A DNA stretch of 9,542 bases from Clostridia bacterium (GTDB lineage Bacteria; Bacillota; Clostridia; UMGS1883): NCBI GenBank assembly GCA_021202495.1, contig JAJQCX010000086.1:1-9542 (forward strand), in the 5' to 3' direction. The notes below the pieces were generated by a model. It searched no databases. It saw only the letters and a list, made by a program, of their open reading frames with translations, and was not told the DNA's origin. The translations under genes were made by a program, and so were the position numbers. Shown here piece by piece: positions 1-6,636 of this stretch (its first letter is position 1; each line of letters opens with the position of its first letter).

Positions 1-9
1 TTCATGTTT

Positions 10-200
10 GACAGTGTTTTTGTTTTTTCACTGTCTCTCATAAAGGGAGCATATCGCAATTCAATTGAATATTTCGATATGATTTCATCGGATTTATCCG
101 ATTATCGGGGCAATTTTTCACATCTTCGGCACATATCGGCATTTTTTCTCGAATGCTCTTCTCATCACACCCGCCGAGATTGTAGATTTCCCCCATATCA
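10..200 (-). promoter_or_regulatory. Structured 5' leader of a gene beyond the left edge
   Basis: This is the predicted transcribed leader of the left-edge promoter. Three stems are visible: a 7-bp dyad at 87-93/96-102 (likely a 6-bp stem with a 4-nt loop), a 6-bp stem 51-56/75-80, and a 7-bp stem 10-16/29-35 with a 12-nt A/T-rich loop. The 87-102 hairpin shares bases with a competing 4-bp hairpin at 98-108, so the two cannot form together, as in attenuators. No stem is followed by a U-tract inside the window. I compared it by eye with common riboswitch consensus sequences and recognised none, so a regulatory RNA function is inferred from structure and position only. Confidence 0.35.
38..196 (-). 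CDS. Possible small cysteine-containing peptide (52 aa), uncertain
   Basis: An ATG at 196 follows GAGGTGAT, which resembles a Shine-Dalgarno sequence, and opens 52 codons ending in TGA at 38. The peptide starts MGEIYNLGGC and has four cysteines (residues 10, 22, 29, 47). It has no obvious signal peptide or membrane segment, and I recognise no family. The stop overlaps another ATG (positions 41-39, ATGA) whose frame stays open to the window edge, beginning MRDSEKTKTLSNM, but without a ribosome site. Against a real gene: the promoter predicts a transcript start near position 200, which would leave most of the Shine-Dalgarno outside the mRNA, and the segment is full of hairpins. It may be a leader peptide, a leaderless small gene, or chance within a regulatory RNA. 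Confidence 0.25.
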   Translation of the reverse strand: MGEIYNLGGCDEKSIREKMPICAEDVKNCPDNRINPMKSYRNIQLNCDMLPL

Positions 201-206
201 CCTCGA

Positions 207-236
207 ATTATAGCATATATTCATATCCCTTGTCAA
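207..236 (-). promoter_or_regulatory. Leftward sigma-A promoter
   Basis: Read on the minus strand, a perfect -35 TTGACA (positions 236-231) is followed by an 18-bp spacer and a perfect -10 TATAAT (212-207). Both hexamers match consensus; only the spacer is one base longer than optimal. Transcription should start near position 200 and run left off the window. The promoter lies just downstream of the nucleotidyltransferase gene, so the next leftward gene has independent transcription. No convincing terminator separates the two, so some read-through from the nucleotidyltransferase is possible. Confidence 0.8.
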
Positions 237-300
237 GAGTTCGATTATGTTAATTGTATATAAAATTTCCCACCGACGCCGCAATTTACATAAAAGCATC

Positions 301-1506
301 CTATAGCGCCTCATATTTTTTCAAAAGAGCAATTCTTCTCTTTCCGACAGCCATGCTGTCACCGATAACGCCCTTGTCTTTTCTGTTTTTGAAAAACATC
401 ATCCAGCGTTTAACCCAGCATATCGGAATCAGGTACGGCTTTTCTATCACCTCGGGGAAGCGTCTCGAAAGCCACTCACCTGTCGGGAAGATTGTTTTCA
501 AAAATGTATTTCCCCCGTAGAAAGCCGCCGACGTCATTTGCCCCGCCGCCACATGCGTACTCGTCGAATTGCCGAACACTCCCATACACAGCATGTCCTC
601 CAAAAGCGCCTCCGCGTTCTTCTCTTCGCACAGCGGTTCGATTGCAAAGCCGAGATATTTATTGCCTATTCTTATCAAATCCGAAAAGAAATACTTTGAA
701 TTGACGTCTTCCAACGCCTTTTTTGCGTATTTCATATCTATTTCATCCGCATAATTTTGATAGTAAAGCAATATGTCCATCATCTGCCGTATTCCCACGC
801 CGGACAATATGAAATGGGTAAACGCATGAAAAACAAGAAACAGAAAATGATCCGTATGATTCAGCGTTTTGATTTTAACGCCCTTTATCTCCGTAAATAT
901 GCCGTTCTCCTCCGCAGAATCAAAATAGCCGTTCATTTTTCTCCGCAGCCGGGTTCTGCAGTCTATCAGGTTTGAATGCAGCTCGATTTTCAAATCATTC
1001 CTTTTGAATTCCAGATGATGCAGCGCTTCAAGCTGTTTTTCCGTAATATCGCCGGATTCCGAGACAAATCCGTTATCCTGCAAAATTTTAACGGCGTCAA
1101 AAAATTCCGCCTTTTTTACGAGTATATCTTCGTCGCCCGAAGGACGGCATTCCGCGTATTCTCCGTAAAGCTGCTTTAACACAATCCCCTTGACCACAAC
1201 AGGATACATGCCGTTCTCCGAAAAGCTGCGGTAAAGCTTAAAAAAATTTTCCGTTTTCTTCACCTGTCCCGAAAAGGATCCCAAAAAACGCGGCAAATGC
1301 TTCTTGCATACGGCTGTGTTTTCAAAATCCTTATTCGACATAAGGCTCATAAACACAAATGAAAACAGGTTCTGATGCGCCGCAAGGGAAAGCAGCTTCT
1401 CCGGGTCGATTCCTTCCGGGAGCAAATATTTTTCGTTTTTCAGTCCGCTGCGCAGCGCCGCAAAAAAAGCGTCTTTATAATCCGCGGTTATCGCATCGTA
1501 ATTCAC
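301..1506 (-). CDS. Nucleotidyltransferase family protein (NTP_transf_5 type), 401 aa
   Basis: The protein resembles the uncharacterised NTP_transf_5 family (PF14907), DNA-polymerase-beta-fold nucleotidyltransferases often found near capsule, surface-sugar or peptide-modification genes. Visible family features are VVVKGIVLKQLY (residues 103-114), RPSGDEDILV (121-130, with likely metal-binding Asp125 and Asp127), IELHSNL (174-180), and a C-terminal helical part with HAFTHF and GIRQMMDILLYY (227-249). The length fits the family. The frame stays open upstream to 1674, but the promoter lies inside that extension, and TGGGAGGG sits 6-7 nt before a GTG at 1506, so GTG is the start. The gene is a single transcription unit, divergent from the ThrE genes. 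Its substrate is unknown and none is suggested by neighbours in the window. Confidence 0.8.
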   Translation of the reverse strand: MNYDAITADYKDAFFAALRSGLKNEKYLLPEGIDPEKLLSLAAHQNLFSFVFMSLMSNKDFENTAVCKKHLPRFLGSFSGQVKKTENFFKLYRSFSENGMYPVVVKGIVLKQLYGEYAECRPSGDEDILVKKAEFFDAVKILQDNGFVSESGDITEKQLEALHHLEFKRNDLKIELHSNLIDCRTRLRRKMNGYFDSAEENGIFTEIKGVKIKTLNHTDHFLFLVFHAFTHFILSGVGIRQMMDILLYYQNYADEIDMKYAKKALEDVNSKYFFSDLIRIGNKYLGFAIEPLCEEKNAEALLEDMLCMGVFGNSTSTHVAAGQMTSAAFYGGNTFLKTIFPTGEWLSRRFPEVIEKPYLIPICWVKRWMMFFKNRKDKGVIGDSMAVGKRRIALLKKYEAL

Positions 1507-1635
1507 GAATGACCCTCCCAACAAATTCAGCCCCGAGAGCTTTTGCCCCCGCACCGTAAAACAGCGCCGCCGAAAATTCGACCTTAAATATTTTTCGGCA
1601 CATCTGTATCTTCCTATTCTAAAGCATAGCAGATA
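1507..1635 (-). promoter_or_regulatory. Long structured leader of the nucleotidyltransferase mRNA
   Basis: The 129-nt leader contains a perfect 8-bp stem (GCCGAAAA at 1599-1592 with its complement at 1576-1569, 15-nt loop), followed by a likely 6-bp stem with two G-U pairs and a short AGCU/GGCU stem close to the Shine-Dalgarno. There is no U-tract, so it is not an intrinsic terminator as written. I do not recognise a known riboswitch. It could affect translation or mRNA stability. Confidence 0.3.
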
Positions 1636-1641
1636 TTTTAA

Positions 1642-1670
1642 ATTATAGCATGGACTGCGATAAAATGCAA
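1642..1670 (-). promoter_or_regulatory. Promoter of the nucleotidyltransferase gene
   Basis: On the minus strand, TTGCAT (1670-1665), a 17-bp spacer and TATAAT (1647-1642) form a good sigma-A promoter. The predicted start is near 1635, giving an untranslated leader of about 130 nt before the GTG at 1506. It supports the downstream GTG over any start further upstream in the same frame. Confidence 0.75.
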
Positions 1671-1772
1671 GCATATCTCAAAAAAACCGCCGCAACAAAA
1701 TTTTACAAGAATCAGTATGAGAAATACGCGATTTTTCGTTAATTTGTACAATCCGCGCTCCGCCGCTTTCTG

Positions 1773-1801
1773 TTGACTTCCTTATCGCACTCTGCTATAA
1801 T
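1773..1801 (+). promoter_or_regulatory. Promoter of the ThrE-type exporter operon
   Basis: TTGACT (1773-1778), a 17-bp spacer and a perfect TATAAT (1796-1801) give a near-consensus sigma-A promoter. The start is expected near 1808, leaving a leader of about 50 nt before the ATG at 1858. The remaining sequence between this promoter and the divergent one (1671-1772) shows no gene and no clear operator. Confidence 0.8.
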
Positions 1802-1857
1802 TGCATTGCAGCTGAGGAACGACAAAAAATAAATATATTGTTTACGGAGATTTTTAC

Positions 1858-2640
1858 ATGTCTGAATCTGCATCCTCCGTCTGTGAGACGGAAAAATTAC
1901 TCGGCGTCATATCGGATCTGGGCAAGCAAATGCTCATGTGCGGCGCCGAAATCAACCGTGTTGAGGACACAATCACACGCCTTTGCGAATCCTATAACCT
2001 TCGCAAAGCCGAAGTTTTTTCCATAACGTCGCTTGTCTTGGTTTCAGCCGAAGACGAAAAGGGGCGCACCTTTTCCCAATCTCGGCGCGTCACGTCATAT
2101 GTTATCAATCTTTATCGCTTGGAGGAACTCAACGCCCTTTCGCGCACCGCTTGTGCGCTGCGTCCTTCTGCGGAGCGGCTTGCGGCGTCGCTTGACAAAA
2201 TAGTTCAAAACAGCCATTTCAGCAAAAGGCTGCGCGTTTTGGGCTTCGTTTTGAGCGTCGGCGGATTTTCCGTCTTTTTCGGCGGCAGCCTTTGGGACGC
2301 GCTTTTCGCTTCTCTCATTGCGCTTGCCATTTTCGCGGTTGAGCGGTTTTGTACACACCTTGCGATAAATTCGCTGCTCTATAACTTCATCGCATCTTTT
2401 CTTTCGGGTGCGCTGGCGGTTCTCTGCGTGCGCCTTTTCGGGCACGGCAGCATTGACAAAATCATCATCGGCGATATTATGCTTTTCATTCCGGGGCTTG
2501 TTCTCACAAACGCCTTCCGCGACATGGTAAACGGCGACACCATGGCGGGCTTTTTGCGCATGTGCGAGGCTATCATCACCGCCGTCGCGATTGCCTTGGG
2601 CTACTTTGTCGCCCTTGTCGTTACGGGGGTGAGCGCATGA
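1858..2640 (+). CDS. Threonine/serine exporter, N-terminal-type subunit (YjjP/ThrE PF06738), 260 aa
   Basis: This is the larger half of a split ThrE-family exporter. ThrE proteins export threonine and serine; the E. coli YjjP/YjjB pair is reported to export succinate, so the substrate here is not certain. The soluble N-terminal part (about residues 1-125) holds the family signature MCGAEINRVEDTITRLC (27-43). About five membrane segments follow (roughly 126-143, 147-163, 174-194, 202-220, 235-258), with the conserved IPGLVLTNAFRDMVNGD stretch at 211-227. The ATG at 1858 has GGAGA seven bases upstream (1846-1850). Its stop overlaps the next start as ATGA, so the two subunits are probably translationally coupled and made in similar amounts. 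Confidence 0.9.
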   Translation: MSESASSVCETEKLLGVISDLGKQMLMCGAEINRVEDTITRLCESYNLRKAEVFSITSLVLVSAEDEKGRTFSQSRRVTSYVINLYRLEELNALSRTACALRPSAERLAASLDKIVQNSHFSKRLRVLGFVLSVGGFSVFFGGSLWDALFASLIALAIFAVERFCTHLAINSLLYNFIASFLSGALAVLCVRLFGHGSIDKIIIGDIMLFIPGLVLTNAFRDMVNGDTMAGFLRMCEAIITAVAIALGYFVALVVTGVSA

Positions 2641-3077
2641 TTGAATATATCATTCAAACAGTCGCCGCCGTCATCGGTACGGCGGGCTTCTGCCTCATTT
2701 TTCGCGTGAAAGTCAAGCGTCTTCCGGTAATTCTCATTTCCGCCGCGGCGTGCTACCTCATTTACATTGCTGCGTTCAATATGGGGGCTTCCGTCTTCGC
2801 GGCGTCGCTTCTCTCTTCGCTTGTCATTTCGCTCGCGTCCGAGCTTTTCGCAATTTGGTTTAAAGCGCCGGTCACGGTTTTCTTCATTTCATCCATCCTT
2901 CCGCTCATTCCCGGAGCGCACCTTTACTACACGATGGACGCCATTTTCCGCAACGACATCGAAACCGCACTCTACCGCGCCTCGCTCACTCTTCAAACAA
3001 TCGGCGGCATCGTTTTAGGGCTGGCAATTATTTCGGCAATCTTCCACTGCATCAGAATTGCATCAAAGAAAAAATAA
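2637..3077 (+). CDS. Threonine/serine exporter, C-terminal-type subunit (YjjB/ThrE_2 PF12821), 146 aa
   Basis: This is the small membrane subunit that completes the split ThrE exporter. It is almost wholly hydrophobic, with about four or five helices (roughly 4-23, 30-48, 51-73, 78-95, 118-138). It carries the family-type segment APVTVFFISSILPLIPGAHLY (residues 77-97), where PLIPG is the hallmark, and ends in a basic tail (ASKKK). The frame is open upstream of 2637, but the ATG there overlaps the stop of the previous gene (ATGA), has GGGGGTGAG just upstream, and gives the family's normal N-terminus. The stop codon lies in the A-rich arm of the following terminator. Confidence 0.9.
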   Translation: MIEYIIQTVAAVIGTAGFCLIFRVKVKRLPVILISAAACYLIYIAAFNMGASVFAASLLSSLVISLASELFAIWFKAPVTVFFISSILPLIPGAHLYYTMDAIFRNDIETALYRASLTLQTIGGIVLGLAIISAIFHCIRIASKKK

Positions 3078-3120
3078 AAAAGATGTATTGGAGCTTGAAA
3101 GCTTTGATACATCTTTTTTT
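3076..3120. terminator. Strong bidirectional intrinsic terminator
   Basis: A perfect 13-bp stem pairs 3076-3088 with 3107-3119 and includes AGATGTAT/ATACATCT. Inside it, AGCTT/AAGCT can form a second short stem. Rightward, the hairpin ends in seven Ts (3114-3120) and stops the ThrE operon. Leftward, it ends in six Ts, one A and six Ts (3081-3069) and stops the tRNA-Leu transcript. The rightward T-run directly abuts the tRNA 3' end: position 3120 is also the last base of the encoded CCA. Confidence 0.9.
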
Positions 3121-3207
3121 GGTGCCGATGGTGGGGGTCGAACCCACACGACTTTAAGGGTCGCGGGATTTTGAGTCCCGTGCGTCTGCCAATTCCGCCA
3201 CATCGGC
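3120..3207 (-). tRNA. trnL: tRNA-Leu, anticodon CAA (reads UUG)
   Basis: The minus strand folds into a class II tRNA. The acceptor stem is GCCGATG/CATCGGC, followed by discriminator A and an encoded CCA. The anticodon stem CGGGA/TCCCG closes the loop CTCAAAA, giving anticodon CAA. A long variable arm has stem CGAC/GTCG, and the T-arm is GTGGG TTCGACC CCCAC. Length is 88 nt with CCA (85 without). The long variable arm and anticodon identify leucine. A36-A37-A38 is the recognition pattern for MiaA/MiaB modification at A37, and miaB lies 1.4 kb upstream on the same strand. Confidence 0.97.
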
Positions 3208-3226
3208 AAAAATTTTGAACAGATTT

Positions 3227-3255
3227 ATTTTAGCACACAAAAATTCATTTTGCAA
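3227..3255 (-). promoter_or_regulatory. Promoter of tRNA-Leu(CAA)
   Basis: TTGCAA (3255-3250), a 17-bp spacer and TAAAAT (3232-3227) on the minus strand place a transcript start near 3220, about a dozen bases before the mature tRNA 5' end. The tRNA can therefore be transcribed separately from the MATE gene, whose stop is only about 20 bp upstream of the -35. No hairpin with a T-run separates the MATE gene from the tRNA, so read-through from the operon is also likely. Confidence 0.65.
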
Positions 3256-3273
3256 CTGTTTTTTTATATTTTT

Positions 3274-4626
3274 TTAAATTTTTTGCTCGCTCGCCAACTT
3301 TCTGTACACCGTCAGCATCATCGTCGCAAAGCACGCCAATCCCCCGATCGCGTTTGAAACAGGCTCCGCAATGAAAACCCCGTTTGCGCCAAAGCCCAGG
3401 CGCGGCAGCAAAATCGTGAGCGGCACCACTATGACGACCTTTCGCAAGAGCGAAAAGAACACAGCTTGCTTGGAATAGCCCAATGCCGTGAACGTCGTCT
3501 GCCCCGTGTATTGAAACGCCATGAAGAAAAAGCCGAAAAAGTACAAGTGCAGCGCCGTCACGCCCTCCGAAATCATAAGTGCGTCGTTTGTAAACATCGC
3601 CATCAAAAGGTGCGGCTGTGCCAAAACAAAGCCCCACGCAAGAAGCGTGTACGCCATGCCGCCGAGAGCCATTATTTTAATGCCGGTTTTAACCCTTTTG
3701 TACTCTTTTGCCCCGTAGTTATAGCTTATCACCGGCTGCGCTCCGTTCATCAGCCCCAAAACCGGCAGCTGCAAAATCTCGCGCACGGAATTGACAACCG
3801 TGCTTATCCCGACGTACAAATCGCCGCCGTAAATTTTAAGCGTCGCGTTGCTCACCGCCTGCACAATGCAGTTTGTGACCTGCATAATAAATCCCGCAAA
3901 TCCGAGCGCCGTTATTTCGCCCGTGAGCTTTGCGTCGATTTTCATATATTGCTTTTCAATTTTGACAGGCGCTTTCTTCCCGCGCAAAAACGCCAGCACC
4001 CATACCGCCGACGCCGTCTGACTAATCAGCGTTGCCAGCGCCGCGCCCGCGATGCCCATATTTAACGCGAAAATAAAAATAGGGTCGAGCGCGAGATTCA
4101 ACGCCGCACCCATGAGAGTTGTCACCATGCCCATGCGCGGAAAGCCCTGTGCGTTAATAAAGCCGTTCAGCCCCGTCGAAAGCATGATGAACGGCGTTCC
4201 CAAAAGGTAGATTTTAAGATATGTGTTCGCATAAACATACGACGCGTCGCTCGCGCCGAAAAGATAGAGTATCGGCTTTTTAAATATGTAGCAGACGGCA
4301 AGTATCACGAACGACGTCGCGCAAAGCAGCGAAAAAACGTTTCCCAAGATTTTTTTTGCTCTTTCCTCCTCGCCCGCTCCGCGCGCTATCGCAAAAAGCG
4401 GCGCTCCGCCCGTGCCGAAAAGGTTTGTAAAAGCCGCCACAAGCGAGGTGAGCGGAAAAACAAGCCCAATCCCCGTCAGCGCCATGCTGTCCGCTCCCGG
4501 CAAATGCCCGATGTATATTCTGTCGACAACATTGTACAAAAGCGCCGCAAGCTGCGCCAGCATCAGCGGTATCGCCTGCGTTACGATGTTTTTCCACATC
4601 GCACCCTTTGAAAAATCATTTTCCAA
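3274..4626 (-). CDS. MATE family efflux transporter (MepA-like), 450 aa
   Basis: Multidrug and toxic compound extrusion transporters are 12-helix membrane proteins that expel cationic or other small molecules using a Na+ or H+ gradient. This protein has the family length, two MatE halves and hydrophobic helices throughout. Recognisable segments are the N-terminal DFSKGAMWKN lead-in, LAALLYNVVDRIYIGHLPG (about 26-44) and, at the start of the second half, QPVISYNYGAKEYKRVK, typical of MepA/NorM-like members. The start is a TTG at 4626, only 2 nt after the miaB stop. It gives the family's usual N-terminus, and GGAAGAAG inside the miaB end may serve as ribosome site. An ATG nine codons later is possible but would trim conserved residues. 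Last protein gene of the glnA operon; substrate unknown. Confidence 0.9.
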   Translation of the reverse strand: MENDFSKGAMWKNIVTQAIPLMLAQLAALLYNVVDRIYIGHLPGADSMALTGIGLVFPLTSLVAAFTNLFGTGGAPLFAIARGAGEEERAKKILGNVFSLLCATSFVILAVCYIFKKPILYLFGASDASYVYANTYLKIYLLGTPFIMLSTGLNGFINAQGFPRMGMVTTLMGAALNLALDPIFIFALNMGIAGAALATLISQTASAVWVLAFLRGKKAPVKIEKQYMKIDAKLTGEITALGFAGFIMQVTNCIVQAVSNATLKIYGGDLYVGISTVVNSVREILQLPVLGLMNGAQPVISYNYGAKEYKRVKTGIKIMALGGMAYTLLAWGFVLAQPHLLMAMFTNDALMISEGVTALHLYFFGFFFMAFQYTGQTTFTALGYSKQAVFFSLLRKVVIVVPLTILLPRLGFGANGVFIAEPVSNAIGGLACFATMMLTVYRKLASEQKI

Positions 4627-4628
4627 TA

Positions 4629-6032
4629 TTATTCATCTTCTTCCGCCAACTCGCCGAACAGCACCCACGTCTGTGCACGTGTTATCTTAACCTTCACTAT
4701 CTTACCTATCAGCTCGTCTCCGCCCGCGAAATTGACTATCTTATTCGCCTCATTGCGCGAGGAGAGCATTTCGGGGTCGTTTTTGCTCCGTCCCTCGACC
4801 AAAACGAGCTGCTCTTCGCCCACTTGTGACGCATTTATCTCGGCTGAAATTTCATTTTGAACCTCAAGCATTTTGTCAAAGCGAGCCTTTATCTCGTCCT
4901 CCGTCGCGCACGGCGTCATTTTTGCCGCGGGCGTGCCCGCTCTTTTTGAGTATATAAACGAAAAAATGCTGTCATAGCGCACCTTTTTTAATATCTCGAG
5001 GGTCTTTTCAAAATCGTCCTCCGTTTCGGTCGGAAAACCGACGATTATGTCCGTTGTCAGCGGCAAATTCGGCATCAGCTCCCGCGCCCGCTCTACAATC
5101 GACAAATATTTTTCCGTATCGTAAACGCGGTTCATCTCTTTTAACACTCTGTCGCTCCCGCTTTGCAGCGGCAGGTGCAGTGCGCGGCAAATGTGGCGCG
5201 ATTGCGCCATAACCTTTAAAACCTCGTCCGAAATGTCCTTCGGGTGGCTTGACATAAAGCGTATTCTTTCAATTCCGTCAATCTCGTCAACTTTTTTCAA
5301 AAGCTCGGCAAAGCCCTCCTTTTGCCCCATGTCCTTGCCGTAGGAATTGACGTTTTGCCCCAAAAGCGTTATCTCCTTCACGCCGCTATGCGCCAAAGCC
5401 TTTATCTCGCACAAAATGTCCTCCGCTTGGCGGCTGCGCTCGCGCCCTCTGACGTAGGGCACAATGCAATATGTACAAAAATTGTTGCACCCGTACATTA
5501 TCGAAACGAACGCCTTTGCGCCTCCGCCATAATTTGTCGGTATGCCCTCGCATACCGTGTCATGTTCCTCAATATCGACAATTCGCGCCCTCTGTTCAAG
5601 CACATTTTCCAAAAGCTCGGGGAATTTCTCCATAGCGTGCGTGCCGATTATTATGTCAACATGCCTATATTTCGCCCTTATCCGCGCTGCGACCTCCTTT
5701 TGCTGCGGCATACAGCCCGCAACCGCAATCACCATGTCGGGCTTTTTTTCTTTGAGATGCTTCAACGCTCCCAAATTGCCGAACACCCTGTTTTCCGCGT
5801 TTTCACGCACGGCGCAGGTGTTGAACATGATGAAATCCGCCTTCTCGCGCTCGTCCGTCAGCTCATAGCCCATTTCGAGCAGCATACCCTCGTATTTTTG
5901 CGAATCGTTCACATTCTGCTGACAGCCGTATGTCTCAACCATCGCGAAAAGCTTTTTCCCCGAAAGAGCGTTTTTCACTCTCTCCGCCGCACTTTTCCCC
6001 GCATCAAAATTTTCTCTTATTATATTACCCAT
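4629..6032 (-). CDS. miaB: tRNA-2-methylthio-N6-dimethylallyladenosine synthase MiaB, 467 aa
   Basis: MiaB is a radical-SAM methylthiotransferase that converts i6A37 to ms2i6A37 in tRNAs reading codons that begin with U, which stabilises codon pairing. The order is as expected. The UPF0004 domain has cysteines C37 (ETYGCQQN), C73 (NTCAVRE) and C107 (AGCMPQ) for the auxiliary 4Fe-4S cluster. The radical-SAM core has GCNNFCTYCIVPYVRGRERSR (C182, C186, C189). A C-terminal TRAM domain (about 397-461) binds tRNA. AVRENAENRVFGNLG fits MiaB rather than MtaB or RimO. The extra N-terminal 28 residues are usual in Firmicutes MiaB. The ATG at 6032 has GAGG ten bases upstream. It lies 27 nt after the ANTAR gene and 2 nt before the MATE gene. 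Confidence 0.97.
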   Translation of the reverse strand: MGNIIRENFDAGKSAAERVKNALSGKKLFAMVETYGCQQNVNDSQKYEGMLLEMGYELTDEREKADFIMFNTCAVRENAENRVFGNLGALKHLKEKKPDMVIAVAGCMPQQKEVAARIRAKYRHVDIIIGTHAMEKFPELLENVLEQRARIVDIEEHDTVCEGIPTNYGGGAKAFVSIMYGCNNFCTYCIVPYVRGRERSRQAEDILCEIKALAHSGVKEITLLGQNVNSYGKDMGQKEGFAELLKKVDEIDGIERIRFMSSHPKDISDEVLKVMAQSRHICRALHLPLQSGSDRVLKEMNRVYDTEKYLSIVERARELMPNLPLTTDIIVGFPTETEDDFEKTLEILKKVRYDSIFSFIYSKRAGTPAAKMTPCATEDEIKARFDKMLEVQNEISAEINASQVGEEQLVLVEGRSKNDPEMLSSRNEANKIVNFAGGDELIGKIVKVKITRAQTWVLFGELAEEDE

Positions 6033-6059
6033 ATCAATTCATCCTCAAAACACGTTTCG

Positions 6060-6602
6060 TTACCCGTGAGACAGAATAATCGCCGCAGTTTCCGCCATTT
6101 TTCGTCCGTTATTCATGCTCTGCCGCTGCAAATAGCGGTGCGCCTGGCTCTCCGTCATCAAATGCCGTTCCATCAAAAGCGTTTTCGCCTCATCTATAAT
6201 CCGCTTTTCATCGTCGCTTCGATGTACCCTTTCGCGCACGGGCGGCTCGCTCGCAAGCTCAATGCTCTCAAGCGTCTGCAGCAAATCCGACTTTGACAGC
6301 GGCAGATTGAGCGCCAGCATTCCGCTCGGCAAATCGTAGCGCAGAGCGCTCTGCGCCGCCGAAAGCAGCACAATCACGTTCGCCCCCTGAGGCAGCATTT
6401 CGTACAAATCCTTCGCTGTCATGTCCGCCAAACGAAACCCGCACACAATCGGCGGCAGCATTTCCGCCATTCTTTCGGCATAGCGAATTACCTCCGCCCC
6501 GCTTCGGCAGTCGCACTGCACGCTGTAGCCCCCTTGCACAACGGCATTTTTTATAACGGTACTTGCACGGTCGTTTTGAAACGCCAGCAGTACACTTTTC
6601 AT
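6060..6602 (-). CDS. ANTAR-domain regulator with degenerate receiver (NitR-like), 180 aa
   Basis: ANTAR proteins bind paired RNA hairpins and prevent transcription termination. The N-terminal 112 residues have a CheY-like receiver pattern, but the phosphoacceptor position is Gly (IVCGFRL, G55) and the usual Lys before Pro is Leu (LNLPLS, L100), while the Ser/Thr position is kept (LLSAAQ, S81). It is probably a pseudo-receiver that is not phosphorylated. Residues about 126-178 are a typical ANTAR domain (IDEAKTLLMERHLMTESQAH, then RQSMNNGRKMAETAAIIL). In solventogenic clostridia a comparable gene (nitR) follows glnA and is implicated in nitrogen control. The start chosen is the ATG at 6602, with AAGGGTGA eight bases upstream; a GTG four codons earlier would overlap that site. 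It lies 34 nt after glnA. Confidence 0.9.
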   Translation of the reverse strand: MKSVLLAFQNDRASTVIKNAVVQGGYSVQCDCRSGAEVIRYAERMAEMLPPIVCGFRLADMTAKDLYEMLPQGANVIVLLSAAQSALRYDLPSGMLALNLPLSKSDLLQTLESIELASEPPVRERVHRSDDEKRIIDEAKTLLMERHLMTESQAHRYLQRQSMNNGRKMAETAAIILSHG

Positions 6603-6636
6603 ATCATAAATCACCCTTCAGCTCAATTCGCACATA

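Noticed and set aside
237..300. A terminator after the nucleotidyltransferase gene
   Set aside because: Only a weak AAATT/AATTT pairing with a large loop is present, with no real T-run on the coding strand.
125..1603. A shared 10-base word, TTCGGCACAT, in the two leftward leaders (125-134 and 1594-1603)
   Set aside because: The match does not extend, lies at different distances from the two promoters, and is part of a stem in only one leader. Chance is not excluded.
1507..1674. N-terminal extension of the nucleotidyltransferase by 56 residues
   Set aside because: The promoter's -10 and start site fall inside the extension, and a strong Shine-Dalgarno precedes the GTG at 1506.
2562..2636. 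Longer N-terminus for the second ThrE subunit
   Set aside because: The extra 25 residues are charged, Arg/Cys-rich and overlap the first gene in another frame. The ATGA-overlapping ATG at 2637 has the ribosome site and the family-like start.
5322..6296. A 324-codon plus-strand frame opposite miaB and the ANTAR gene
   Set aside because: It lies wholly antisense to two confidently identified genes, has a composition rich in His, Arg and Leu typical of reversed coding sequence, and shows no ribosome site or recognisable domain.
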